Positions 17,812-26,542 of a stretch of 41,507 bases of DNA are shown one piece after another. Source of the DNA: an uncultured bacterium (lineage in GTDB: Bacteria; Planctomycetota; Uabimicrobiia; Uabimicrobiales; JABWCH01); the NCBI GenBank assembly GCA_938003875.1, contig CALKWO010000170.1:1-41507 (forward strand), read 5' to 3'. The notes below the pieces were generated by a model. The model was given only the letters and a program-made list of their open reading frames with translations, did no database searches and had not been told where the DNA came from. The position numbers and the translations under genes were made by a program. How positions within the stretch are numbered: the stretch's first letter is position 1; every line of letters starts with the position of its first letter.

Positions 17812-19078
17812 ACAGGATTGACTCCCTTATTTGAGAGACAATTCTAGTAACCGATGTATTTTCATTATGAGTTTGATCAAACCACGAAAGTAAATCTTTA
17901 GAGCATTTATCAAAATCAAAATATCCATTATCAATCTGAATAAAAATTTTGGCAATATCATCAGGAAATTTTACATTGATTACAGGAGGCGGTAACCATC
18001 CTTTCTCTTGAAAAATATCGTTTTGAATATACATCATAACAGGCGTTCCCAGGCTTATGGCTTCAAGAGCGGAAGTTCCATAAGTTCCACATAAAAATTG
18101 ATCTACTACAATATCTACAGAAGCAAAAATATCGAATAAGATTGGCTTAGATACAGCAAAGGGAAGAAAGGTACAGTTTTTATAAGATTTCATCTGATTT
18201 TTCGCTGACTCATAGTCCTTCCCCCACCCACTGAAAATAAAGTGAATATTCTTTACTTTTGCTACATGAATTGCTGCTAAAAGACGATCAGTTCCTTTCC
18301 AATAATAATCAATACGAGATGGAATAAATATATAGTATTGACTTTCTGGAAGACTAATGCCAAGAGAAGAAAATATTTTATGTAGATGGTCATGGTATAT
18401 ATTATTTGGTACTCTATCTCTCTTTTTCATTGGCAAAGGGAAATATCGAATAGGATAATTAACACTACTTACATGCACTCCAACTCCTGTAGGATCATTT
18501 GTTCCTATCCATAAACAATGACTATAAGATTTTTTTAATAGAAAACGTAGTAACTCTGTCCTTATATCACTAGGGCGAATCAAAATTTTTTTCCCAATGC
18601 CAGAAGCAAAACGTATATCTCCTCCATGAGGCAATATTACAAAAGGTTTACCAGATGCCCATGCCAGTATTGTAGCCTCAATACCACATACAACCAAACA
18701 ATCTGCATCTTGCATTGCATGAATAATATTTTTTCTATATTGTTTTTTCAAATACCAAAAATTCAAAAAAATATTTTTATTTTTCTTGGAAAGGAATTGC
18801 TTCTTGCCATCATTTTCAAAAATTAAAGGGTCTATTATATATGATGGTTTTTCCCAATGGTTTTCTTTTTCAAATTCCTCCCATTTTTGGCGGGTCCAAT
18901 ATTGGGAGTCTATTTTTTCATAAGGTAAAATAAATGCCTTATCCTCCCAAACAGGCTGACTGAAGGGGAAAGTATCCGCTATGTCTTTTATATAAAATGC
19001 ATCAACACCTTGTCTTTGAAAAGCTTGTGCTACTACATAAGTATTATTAGCTAAAGCACCAAAAAAAATAATTTTCAT
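17804..19078 (-). CDS. glycosyltransferase, GT4-like (GT-B fold)
   Basis: Predicted glycosyltransferase of 424 aa. The N-terminal domain begins KIIFFGALANNTYVVAQAF and includes LPHGGDIRF. The C-terminal domain has the IPSRIDYYWKGTDRLLAAI nucleotide-sugar strand, IFSGWGKDYES, then VDIVVDQFLCGTYGTSALEA and LGTPV, the E-x7-E-type donor motif of GT4. It shares the VDQ-x-GxxG signature with the two glycosyltransferases at 7949-10500 but is more distant. It is the first gene after the terminator at 19126-19150, so a promoter must lie in 19079-19125; I see no clear -10/-35 or ribosome site there. It overlaps the deacetylase gene by 8 bp. Confidence 0.84.
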   Translation of the reverse strand: MKIIFFGALANNTYVVAQAFQRQGVDAFYIKDIADTFPFSQPVWEDKAFILPYEKIDSQYWTRQKWEEFEKENHWEKPSYIIDPLIFENDGKKQFLSKKNKNIFLNFWYLKKQYRKNIIHAMQDADCLVVCGIEATILAWASGKPFVILPHGGDIRFASGIGKKILIRPSDIRTELLRFLLKKSYSHCLWIGTNDPTGVGVHVSSVNYPIRYFPLPMKKRDRVPNNIYHDHLHKIFSSLGISLPESQYYIFIPSRIDYYWKGTDRLLAAIHVAKVKNIHFIFSGWGKDYESAKNQMKSYKNCTFLPFAVSKPILFDIFASVDIVVDQFLCGTYGTSALEAISLGTPVMMYIQNDIFQEKGWLPPPVINVKFPDDIAKIFIQIDNGYFDFDKCSKDLLSWFDQTHNENTSVTRIVSQIRESILYE

Positions 19079-19125
19079 ATTTGGAATAGTCCAACTTAAG
19101 TTATGATAAAAAAGGATTGCTTTGG

Positions 19126-19150
19126 AAAAACAACGGCGGGGACACCGTTG
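19126..19150 (-). terminator. rho-independent terminator between the two halves of the glycan locus
   Basis: On the minus strand CAACGG, 8-nt loop TGTCCCCG, CCGTTG is followed at once by TTTTT (19126-19130). It lies 66 bp after the MaoC stop codon and 48 bp before the next glycosyltransferase start, so it probably ends the 27.5-19.2 kb transcript. The 137-bp gap also holds a second hairpin at 19171-19190 (GTGGT with ACCAC) and a competing CCACC/GGTGG pairing. The gap is more GC-rich than the genes on either side. Confidence 0.65.
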
Positions 19151-19215
19151 CCACCTTCTTTCATCTTTGGGTGGTTTTCTCCAAGACCACAGAAAACGTT
19201 AGAATAGGCTCATTT

Positions 19216-19626
19216 TTAATAGACAATTTTAGTAATTGTTTTACCTTCTAATACTATTTCATTATTTTGATTATAACAAATAGCATTTAATATAATTTTT
19301 TGTTTTTCTTTCTGTATTTCTACGATTTCTAGATGAAAAGTGATTGTATCGTCTATGAAAACAGGCTTCATAAATTTATATTCTTCTGCAATCAAAATTG
19401 TACCATAGCCAGGAAGCTTTGTTCCCATCAATGTGCCAATAACAGCAGTATAAAATGTTCCATGAACAATACATCGTCCAAAGCGGGTTTTTTTTGCAAA
19501 TTCTTCATCACAATGTAAAGGATTATGGTCTCCTGTTAAATCGCAAAAACATTTTACCTCTTCAAAGCTAAAAGTTTTTTTTAAAGAGGCTGATTGTCCT
19601 ATAGAAAAATCCTGTATACTTTTCAT
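19216..19626 (-). CDS. MaoC-like hot-dog-fold (R)-enoyl hydratase
   Basis: Single hot-dog domain of 136 aa with the hydratase 2 motif LTGDHNPLHCDEEFAKKTRFG (central residues Asp33, Asn35-Pro36, His38), followed by IVHGTF. MaoC proteins hydrate trans-2-enoyl-CoA to (R)-3-hydroxyacyl-CoA or act the other way as dehydratases. An in-frame ATG 15 bp upstream (19641) lies inside the acyltransferase gene; GGGAAG, 7 nt before 19626, and the stop of the upstream gene between the two favour the start given. Being coupled to an acyltransferase, it may supply or shape the acyl group transferred to the glycan. It ends the transcript before the terminator at 19150. Confidence 0.85.
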   Translation of the reverse strand: MKSIQDFSIGQSASLKKTFSFEEVKCFCDLTGDHNPLHCDEEFAKKTRFGRCIVHGTFYTAVIGTLMGTKLPGYGTILIAEEYKFMKPVFIDDTITFHLEIVEIQKEKQKIILNAICYNQNNEIVLEGKTITKIVY

Positions 19627-19628
19627 AT

Positions 19629-20606
19629 TTATGCTTCCCATGGGATAAAGCGTGCCTTATATCCATTATTTGATCTAATCCAAGCTATTTCAATAGGAGT
19701 ACGCCTTTTTAAATACCTTTTTGTAGAAAGATCAAAGATGCTGAGTTTTGTATTTTGATATAAGCTTAATTCTATTTGATCTACCACTAATACCTGTGGT
19801 TCATACAATTGGTTTAACTCCATGATTTTTTTGTCTTTATCTGTTTCTTCCAAAAAATGTATATTTTTTGCAAAACTCAAAAAATTATCTTGAAAATCCT
19901 TAATAAACTGTTTTATTAATTCTATCTTATCTTTCAATGTCATAGATTTCCACGCTGGCAATTTTTCGCTAATATCCACAGCAGGTATACCTGAGTAAGT
20001 TCTCATAGGTTTTGTATCTTTTGTAACCACAGAACCAGCCATAATAACACTTTTTTCCGCTATTGTAACACCAGGTGATATTAAATGTCCAAAGCCCATA
20101 AGCCAAACATCGTCTTTTATTACTACAGGCTTAGCACTATAAAAGTTAGATCCCTCTAACAACTCTCCACTTGCGACATGTGTCCATATTTGAGAACCGC
20201 CCATTCTAACATTATTTCCAATTATTAAATTTTCAAAAGAATTCAAAATTGCACCTTGCCCAATCCAACAATTATAACCTATTGTTAGAGGCTTATAACC
20301 ACTACATAAACATGAGTTATATAATTGTGAATAGTCTTTCATGGAAAAATAGGGCAAAAGAAATCTATTGTTTGAGCCAATAAGACAATTATCACCAATA
20401 AGAAAATCTGTCATATCACCATGAATGCTTTTTACAAAAGTTCCCTCTTCTATGATTGTATCAAATCCAATTTCAATACGTTGTGATTCTATCGTAACAT
20501 TGTCGCCAATTTTAGCACCATTCTTGATCACAGCAGAATTTGATTTGATTTTTACGTTTTTTCCAAAGGAAACATTTTGGAATTTTTCAAGATCAATATC
20601 TTTCAT
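19629..20606 (-). CDS. left-handed beta-helix (hexapeptide repeat) acyltransferase
   Basis: Protein of 325 aa with hexapeptide repeats across the first 220 residues: [LIV]-G-x-x-x-x turns such as IGDNVTI, IGFDTII, IGDNCLI, IGYNCWIGQGAIL, IGNNVRMGGSQIW and VAEKSVIMAGSVV. A catalytic histidine may be His in the WTHVASGEL turn. The C-terminal 100 residues have no recognised domain. An open frame continues upstream to a TTG at 20660, but ATG 20606 has GGAG about 8 nt before it and is preferred. It transfers an acetyl or other acyl group from CoA to a sugar. The MaoC gene follows at once and the amidotransferase gene ends 82 bp upstream. Confidence 0.86.
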   Translation of the reverse strand: MKDIDLEKFQNVSFGKNVKIKSNSAVIKNGAKIGDNVTIESQRIEIGFDTIIEEGTFVKSIHGDMTDFLIGDNCLIGSNNRFLLPYFSMKDYSQLYNSCLCSGYKPLTIGYNCWIGQGAILNSFENLIIGNNVRMGGSQIWTHVASGELLEGSNFYSAKPVVIKDDVWLMGFGHLISPGVTIAEKSVIMAGSVVTKDTKPMRTYSGIPAVDISEKLPAWKSMTLKDKIELIKQFIKDFQDNFLSFAKNIHFLEETDKDKKIMELNQLYEPQVLVVDQIELSLYQNTKLSIFDLSTKRYLKRRTPIEIAWIRSNNGYKARFIPWEA

Positions 20607-20688
20607 TAAGTTTTCTCCAAAAACCAATCTGTTAGATAATGGTAGAAATTCATTAGACAAGATAAGCCATGAACAGTGGCTACTTCAT

Positions 20689-22563
20689 TCATAATAATTG
20701 TTTACTCCATTCTTCTACGTTCAGTAATGACCAGATCAGCAAGCGATAGTTGGTTTTTCCCGAAAGATGTTCATTGATTAAAAACTGGACAATATCTCCA
20801 TCAAGCCAATTATATATTCTAGCATTTCTATTTATCAAAGTGCGCTTCACGAATTCCATGCTTTCGCCTTTAAACCAGCTTGCATCTGGTGCAGAAAAGC
20901 CCTGTTTTTCCGATTCTGTAATTTCTTTAGGTATGTATTTCCCCATGACATCTCGTAAAATTTGCTTGCCATCTTTGGTTTTTTGGAAATATTTTTCTTT
21001 TTTCCCTGCACTTTCATTTTCATTCATTCTTATAACTTCAGCCAAGTTGTTTAATTTGAAACCAACAGGACAACGCATGGCGAAGTCTACCAGATCATTA
21101 TCCATGAAAGGAACTCGTGTTTCTAAGCTATTTGCCATACTGAGCTTATCTTCAATAACAAAAAGTCCGTGAAGGAAGGTTTTTGCTTCAAAATACAGAG
21201 AATGGTTTATGTAATCTTCAGGACGATCTAGTTGGTTATTATGCGTAAGAAAAACATCTCGAAAAATATCTCTAGTCCAGACATCCTTGACATCCTCCCA
21301 TATAGGAGCAAAGACTTTTTTGATTATGGTGTTGGGAATGAGCCTTTGCCAATACAGGTAGTACTGGTCTATATAATCTTCAAAGTTTTTACAGCCTGTT
21401 GCCCTGTAATATCTCCAGGGATAGCCTCCGAAAAGTTCATCTCCGCCTGCGCCAGAAAGAATCACCTTCACAAATTTACTGGCAAGGCGAGATACATAAT
21501 AGTTAGGATAGCTTTGTCCGACTCTGGGTTCTTCGATATGCCATGCTATCTTGGACATGCAACGCTCCATATCGCCTGCTTTTAGAACCATTTCATAGTG
21601 TTCTGTCTTAAAGAGTGCTGACATGGCTTCTGCCTTAGCCCTTTCATCAAAGGCAAGCTCAATTCCCGATGCTGAGCTTAAATCAAACCCACAAGTGAAA
21701 GTTTTAATATAAGGCAGCTCTCTGGCAGCAAGAGCGGTCAATGTTCCAGAATCCATTCCACCAGAAAGAAACGAAGCCAGTTCCACATCAGCAATGAGCT
21801 GACGGCTGACTGCTTGTCTTAAAAGATGGTCTAGCTCTTCAGCGTATTCTTTTCTATCCACAGGCTGCTCAGGCTCTCTGAATCGAAAATCCCAATAATG
21901 GGAAATCTCAGGTGTTCCACTGCTCCCCAAAGGAATTTTGGCAATGCTTGCCTGGGGTAAAATTTTTATATTTTGCAGGAGAGTTCGGTCTGTAAAAATA
22001 TTCTGAAAGGTAAAGTATTCCAACAAAGCTTTTTTATCCAGCTCTCTTTTTGATGTTGGATGAGCAAGGATGGCTTTCTGTTCTGAACCAAAAAGAAAAG
22101 TATTGTCCCAACATCCGTAATATAATGGCTTGATTCCATAGCGATCCCGAACTAGAAAAAGGGACTGCTCTCTTTTATCCCATATCGCAAAGGCAAACAT
22201 ACCATTAAATCGTATAACACAATCCTGACCCCACTCTACCCAGGAATTCAGGATGACTTCTGAGTCTGTTTTAGAATGAAACTTATATCCTAAGGATACT
22301 AATTGTGCCTTGATTTCCTGGAAATTGTATATCTCACCATTAAAACTCAGGACAATCTGCTGATTTTGAGAAATCATAGGCTGATGGCCTGCAGGAGAGG
22401 GATCAATGATTGCCAGCCGCCGATGTCCCATGCCAAGAAATTTATCAATATAAAATCCCTCACCATCTGGACCTCGATGCGCAATAGCATCCGTCATTTT
22501 TCTTAAGATTACAGGAGAAGCAGGCTCGCCATTCAGATTGAAAATTCCTGTTATACCACACAT
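20689..22563 (-). CDS. asnB: asparagine synthase-type glutamine amidotransferase (copy 2)
   Basis: Second class II amidotransferase/synthetase of 624 aa. Cys2 (MCGITGI) is the glutaminase nucleophile, AHRGPDGEG (28-36) and GHRRLAIID (46-54) are conserved, and SGGMDSGT (267-274) is the ATP PP-loop. VEEPRVGQSYP-like and GAGGDELFGGYPWRYY segments complete the synthetase site. It is closer in length to exosortase/exopolysaccharide-associated amidotransferases than to housekeeping asparagine synthetase. AGGGAA lies 7 nt upstream of the start; the start is 2 bp after the aminotransferase stop. Likely amidates a uronic acid or similar carboxylate in the glycan, or makes asparagine. The two copies share motifs but differ in the C-terminal half. 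Confidence 0.91.
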   Translation of the reverse strand: MCGITGIFNLNGEPASPVILRKMTDAIAHRGPDGEGFYIDKFLGMGHRRLAIIDPSPAGHQPMISQNQQIVLSFNGEIYNFQEIKAQLVSLGYKFHSKTDSEVILNSWVEWGQDCVIRFNGMFAFAIWDKREQSLFLVRDRYGIKPLYYGCWDNTFLFGSEQKAILAHPTSKRELDKKALLEYFTFQNIFTDRTLLQNIKILPQASIAKIPLGSSGTPEISHYWDFRFREPEQPVDRKEYAEELDHLLRQAVSRQLIADVELASFLSGGMDSGTLTALAARELPYIKTFTCGFDLSSASGIELAFDERAKAEAMSALFKTEHYEMVLKAGDMERCMSKIAWHIEEPRVGQSYPNYYVSRLASKFVKVILSGAGGDELFGGYPWRYYRATGCKNFEDYIDQYYLYWQRLIPNTIIKKVFAPIWEDVKDVWTRDIFRDVFLTHNNQLDRPEDYINHSLYFEAKTFLHGLFVIEDKLSMANSLETRVPFMDNDLVDFAMRCPVGFKLNNLAEVIRMNENESAGKKEKYFQKTKDGKQILRDVMGKYIPKEITESEKQGFSAPDASWFKGESMEFVKRTLINRNARIYNWLDGDIVQFLINEHLSGKTNYRLLIWSLLNVEEWSKQLL

Positions 22564-22565
22564 TT

Positions 22566-23714
22566 TTAATTCCCTAAACTTTTTAAGCTGGAAACAACAT
22601 ATTCATAATCTTCTAAGCTCATACGGTTATGTAAAGGTATAGCCATTGTATTCGCATCACAATCTCTAGCACCAGGAAAATCATCGGGCTGAATGCCAAA
22701 ACGATTGCGGTAGTATGTTAGCGCATGGACTGCATGAGTTCCTGGCCTTGTAGCAATTCCAAGACTCTGCAAATGCTCCATCATATTGTTTCTTGGCATA
22801 GGGGCTTTTTGGGGATCAACATAAGTAACAAAAGACTGCCATGCATGAGAACCATTTAAAGGCAGTGCAGGCAATCTAAGCCAGGAAAGACAGCTAAGGT
22901 TTTCTCTATAGTATGCTGCCCATTTTTCCCGCTCGGAGATAAAGCGATCTAACTTGCTTAACTGAACAGTCCCTACGGCTGCTTGAATATCTGTCATGCG
23001 ATAGTTATACCCTAGCAAATTGAACTCTGCTAATATATAAGGTTTTGGCCCACGATGTCGTTGCTCTTCTGAAATACTGGCACCATGATTGCGTAACTGG
23101 CTTACAATAGTGGCAATTTCTGCATTGTTTGTTGTCACCATACCGCCTTCACCAGTGGTAATAGATTTACGAGGATGAAAGGAAAAAGCTGCTGCATCGC
23201 TCAGGCCACCAGCAGGTATACCTTGTAAGCTAGCACCAGCAGCGCATGCTGCATCTTCGAATAAAAAAACATTCTTTGGTAAAATAGAACGAATAGCAGG
23301 CATATCAGCACACAGGCCGAAAAGATGCACAGGCATGACTGCTTTTGTCTTATTTGTAATGCGTTTTGCTAAATCATGAACATCCATAGTGAAGGTTGAG
23401 CGATCCACATCACAAAATACTGGTGTTGCGCCGCAATAGAGTACTGCATTCGCTGTAGCCACCCAGGTAAAAGAAGGCACGATAACCTCATCTCCTGGCC
23501 CTATACCTGAGGCTGCCAGGATAAGATGCAAGCCTGTTGTACAGTTGCTTGTTGCAATAGCATATTTCACTTTATGACGTTCGGCAAAAGCCTTCTCAAA
23601 GGCCTCTACTTTGGGGCCTTGTGTCAGCCAGCCAGTTTCCAGAGGCTCACGAACTGCTAACCATTCTTCTTCTCCAGTGCAAGGCTGCGCAATAGCAATT
23701 TTTCGTTTTTCCAT
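22566..23714 (-). CDS. DegT/DnrJ/EryC1/StrS-type sugar aminotransferase
   Basis: PLP-dependent aminotransferase of 382 aa that aminates a keto-sugar nucleotide. ATSNCTTGLHLIL (54-66) binds the PLP phosphate, EDAACAAGA (153-161) contains the aspartate contacting the pyridine ring, and SFHPRKSITTGEGGMV (178-193) holds the Schiff-base Lys183. The epimerase/dehydratase immediately upstream would supply the keto-sugar, and the start codon shares one base with that gene's stop (TAATG). AAGGAAAA precedes the start. Typical products are 4-amino- or 3-amino-4,6-dideoxy sugars. The regiochemistry cannot be read from motifs alone. Confidence 0.93.
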   Translation of the reverse strand: MEKRKIAIAQPCTGEEEWLAVREPLETGWLTQGPKVEAFEKAFAERHKVKYAIATSNCTTGLHLILAASGIGPGDEVIVPSFTWVATANAVLYCGATPVFCDVDRSTFTMDVHDLAKRITNKTKAVMPVHLFGLCADMPAIRSILPKNVFLFEDAACAAGASLQGIPAGGLSDAAAFSFHPRKSITTGEGGMVTTNNAEIATIVSQLRNHGASISEEQRHRGPKPYILAEFNLLGYNYRMTDIQAAVGTVQLSKLDRFISEREKWAAYYRENLSCLSWLRLPALPLNGSHAWQSFVTYVDPQKAPMPRNNMMEHLQSLGIATRPGTHAVHALTYYRNRFGIQPDDFPGARDCDANTMAIPLHNRMSLEDYEYVVSSLKSLGN

Positions 23715-24691
23715 TAAAATTTTCCTTTATTGGCATCTCGCCAGGCGATCAGGTTCAATAGGCCTTCTCGCAAAGAATCCTGGTAGGTGAAGCCTATATC
23801 TCGTTTGGCTTTTTGGGGACAGCCAATACGATTTTGAACAAGCCGTCTTGCATCGTCTGGGCTATAGGGCTTATATGTTACCTGAAGATGCGAATTTTTT
23901 AGCTCTAGTATAAGATTGCAAAGCTCGCGGATGCTCGTCTGGATTCCTGTGCCTACATTGTAAAATTCATCTGTAATATTGGATTGCAGGGCAAGCACAT
24001 TACACCTTGCAGTATCTTGTACAGAAATAAAATCATAGGCCTGGCTACCATCTCCATTGATCACAGGAGCTTCATTTAAATCTATTTTGTTGAGCATAAT
24101 AGGAATTACCCCAGTATACACAGCATTCTGATCCTGGTGTGGGCCATATACATTCATGTAGCGGAGACCAACATAGCTCAGACCAAAGCGATCATAGAAA
24201 GCACGGCACATAGCCTCTCCGCAAATCTTGGTGGCACCATAAAAATTTCTATTGTTGAAAGGATGGGTTTCTGTCATAGGGACTTCAAGTGCATCACCAT
24301 AAACGGAAGCAGAAGAAGAATATACCAGGCGTTTTACATTATTTTTTACACAAGCTTCCAAAACATTGAAAGTGCCTTCTATATTGACGTGAAACGCAGT
24401 GCGAGGATAGTCCTTGCAATGAAGCAACCACATCGCCGCAAGATGGATGACTCCATCTACACCACTCATGGCCGCATTCAAAATATCTATATCGCGAACA
24501 TCCCCGCCATGAGGGTAGACATAGCATCTTGGGTCTTTGATCTGTTCTGCTATATTGCTGTGCTTTCCTCTTGTAAAATTATCATAGATCACTACTTCTT
24601 TCACGGGAGTCTTAAGAAGTTCGGAAACGACATGGCTTCCTATAAATCCTGCGCCCCCAATGACAAGAATTTTTTTATCTTTAATATCCAT
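23714..24691 (-). CDS. NAD-dependent nucleotide-sugar epimerase/dehydratase
   Basis: Extended short-chain dehydrogenase of 325 aa. The NAD-binding motif is GGAGFIG (12-18), the active-site serine lies in YSSSASVYGD (124-133), and Tyr151-Lys155 form the YGATK catalytic pair. LRYMNVYGPHQDQNAVY and DFISVQDTA match the UDP-sugar 4-epimerase (GalE/WbpP-like) subgroup. It would supply substrate to the aminotransferase gene that overlaps it by one base. A GGGA is present upstream, spaced rather far from the start. Possible products include UDP-galactose-type, UDP-GalNAc-type or UDP-galacturonate-type sugars. Confidence 0.92.
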   Translation of the reverse strand: MDIKDKKILVIGGAGFIGSHVVSELLKTPVKEVVIYDNFTRGKHSNIAEQIKDPRCYVYPHGGDVRDIDILNAAMSGVDGVIHLAAMWLLHCKDYPRTAFHVNIEGTFNVLEACVKNNVKRLVYSSSASVYGDALEVPMTETHPFNNRNFYGATKICGEAMCRAFYDRFGLSYVGLRYMNVYGPHQDQNAVYTGVIPIMLNKIDLNEAPVINGDGSQAYDFISVQDTARCNVLALQSNITDEFYNVGTGIQTSIRELCNLILELKNSHLQVTYKPYSPDDARRLVQNRIGCPQKAKRDIGFTYQDSLREGLLNLIAWRDANKGKF

Positions 24692-24723
24692 AAAAAATTT
24701 TATCCCTTTATGATATGAATGGC

Positions 24724-26511
24724 CTATTTCAATCTAGTTCCTTTATAAACAGCATCGAAATTGCAAATCGTGATACACTTCCCGCACTTTACGCATTTGT
24801 CATGTAAAATCGTGTGTAGTTTTTTGGGTTCACCTAGAATCGCTTCTACAGGGCAATTTTTAGCGCAGAGAGTACAGCCTGTGCATTTTTGGGGATCAAT
24901 CAGATAGTCCACCAAAGAAGAGCAATAGTTTGAAGGGCATTTCTTTTGATGAATGTGGGACAGATATTCCTCTTCATAGTATTGTAAGGTTGTCAAGACA
25001 GGGTTGGGAGCAGTTTGGCCTAAACCACACAACGTGGAGTCTTTGATCTGGCGTGCCAGTGTCTTGAGTTTTTCTATATCTTCTGGTACGCCCTGCCCTT
25101 TGGTAATTCTTTCCAGTATTTCCAGCATTCTTAGTGTACCAATGCGGCAGAAGGTGCATTTACCACACGATTCTTTTTGAGTGAAATCCAGGAAAAACCT
25201 TGCCACTTCTACCATGCAAATAGTATCGTCCATAACAACAAGGCCACCCGATCCCATGATGGCTCCTGTTTTTGTTATGTTTTCATAGTCTATGGGTGTT
25301 TTAGAAAGATTTTTGGGAATGCAGCCACCAGAAGGCCCTCCCATTTGCACTGCCTTGAACTCATGGTTTTCCTTAATGCCCGAAGCGATTTTGTATACAA
25401 TGTCTTCTATGCAAATACCCATAGGAACTTCGGCCAGGCCACCTTTCCGAATTTTGCCTGCCAGAGCAAATACTTTTGTTCCTTTACTATTGGCGGTTCC
25501 GATAGAGGAGAAGGCTTTGGCCCCATGCTGCAAAATCCAGGGAACATTGGCAAAGGTTTCTACATTGTTGATGTTTGTTGGGCATTGCCATAATCCTTTT
25601 TCTGCAGGAAAAGGCGGGCGTATCCTGGGCATTCCTCTATGGCCTTCTATGGAAGCCATCAAGGCAGTCTCTTCTCCACAGACAAAGGCCCCTGCTCCTT
25701 CCTTGATTTTGATTTCAAAGGAAAAAGTACTGCCTAGAATATTTTTTCCCAGATAGCCTTTCTGCCGAGCCTGATCCAAAGCAATTTTCAGTCTTACGAT
25801 GGCGAGAGGATACTCTGCTCTGCAATAGATATAACCAAAGTCAGCACCAATGGCATATCCGCAAATCATCATTCCTTCCAAAACAGAATGAGGGTCGCTT
25901 TCCAGAACGCTTCTGTCCATGAAGGCTCCTGGATCACCTTCATCTGCATTGCAGATAACATATTTATGTTCCCCCTGGTACGAAGCAGCAAAAGACCATT
26001 TTTGTCCTGTGGGAAATCCCGCTCCTCCACGTCCTCTTAAACCGCTTTCCTTGATTTCCTGGATGATCTGCTTTTTATCCATAGAGAGGGCTTTGCGCAG
26101 GCTTTGGTATCCTGATTTTTCTTCATATTCTTCAATATTTTCAGGGTCAATGATTCCGCAATTGCGCAGCACAATCCGAAACTGGTGTTTGAGATATTCG
26201 GCCTCCTGGCCTTCCATCGAATTGTCTGCCCCAATTTTAAGGACAATTTCATCCTCCAGAGGAATTCCTTGTAAAATATGGCTCTGGTATATTCTTTGAA
26301 CCTTTTCAGGAGTGACGTTTCCATAAAGAACTCGGGAATTATGATCCTGGATTTCCACCATAGGCTCACAGTAGCATAAACCAAGGCAGCCAGTGATTCC
26401 TAGCTTTGCTTTTTCTGGATCTGCCTGTATGCACTCTTTCATTTTTTCATAAACAGACTTTGCCCCTGCGGAAATTCCGCAGCTTCCCATTCCAATTAAG
26501 ATTTTATACAT
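24724..26511 (-). CDS. NuoF/HydB-like flavo-iron-sulfur protein (NADH-dependent electron transfer subunit)
   Basis: Protein of 595 aa with the full domain order of electron-bifurcating hydrogenase beta subunits (HydB, HndC). An N-terminal thioredoxin-like [2Fe-2S] domain carries Cys11, Cys42 and Cys46. The NuoF FMN/NAD site is GRGGAGFPTG (160-169) with NADEGDPGAF downstream. A SLBB region and the NuoF [4Fe-4S] cluster (Cys449, Cys452, Cys455, Cys495) follow. Two C-terminal ferredoxin clusters are at Cys543/546/549/553 and 573/576/579/583. It would take electrons between NADH and ferredoxin or a partner enzyme. No catalytic hydrogenase or formate dehydrogenase subunit is adjacent, and its neighbours are sugar enzymes; the partner is unknown. 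Confidence 0.92.
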   Translation of the reverse strand: MYKILIGMGSCGISAGAKSVYEKMKECIQADPEKAKLGITGCLGLCYCEPMVEIQDHNSRVLYGNVTPEKVQRIYQSHILQGIPLEDEIVLKIGADNSMEGQEAEYLKHQFRIVLRNCGIIDPENIEEYEEKSGYQSLRKALSMDKKQIIQEIKESGLRGRGGAGFPTGQKWSFAASYQGEHKYVICNADEGDPGAFMDRSVLESDPHSVLEGMMICGYAIGADFGYIYCRAEYPLAIVRLKIALDQARQKGYLGKNILGSTFSFEIKIKEGAGAFVCGEETALMASIEGHRGMPRIRPPFPAEKGLWQCPTNINNVETFANVPWILQHGAKAFSSIGTANSKGTKVFALAGKIRKGGLAEVPMGICIEDIVYKIASGIKENHEFKAVQMGGPSGGCIPKNLSKTPIDYENITKTGAIMGSGGLVVMDDTICMVEVARFFLDFTQKESCGKCTFCRIGTLRMLEILERITKGQGVPEDIEKLKTLARQIKDSTLCGLGQTAPNPVLTTLQYYEEEYLSHIHQKKCPSNYCSSLVDYLIDPQKCTGCTLCAKNCPVEAILGEPKKLHTILHDKCVKCGKCITICNFDAVYKGTRLK

Positions 26512-26542
26512 AGTATTTTCCTGGAAAATGCCGATAGAAAAA

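Noticed and set aside
24137..24718. Long plus-strand open frame (193 codons) opposite the sugar epimerase gene
   Set aside because: It is antisense to a well-supported epimerase, has no recognisable domain and an improbable amino-acid mix, so it is a shadow frame.
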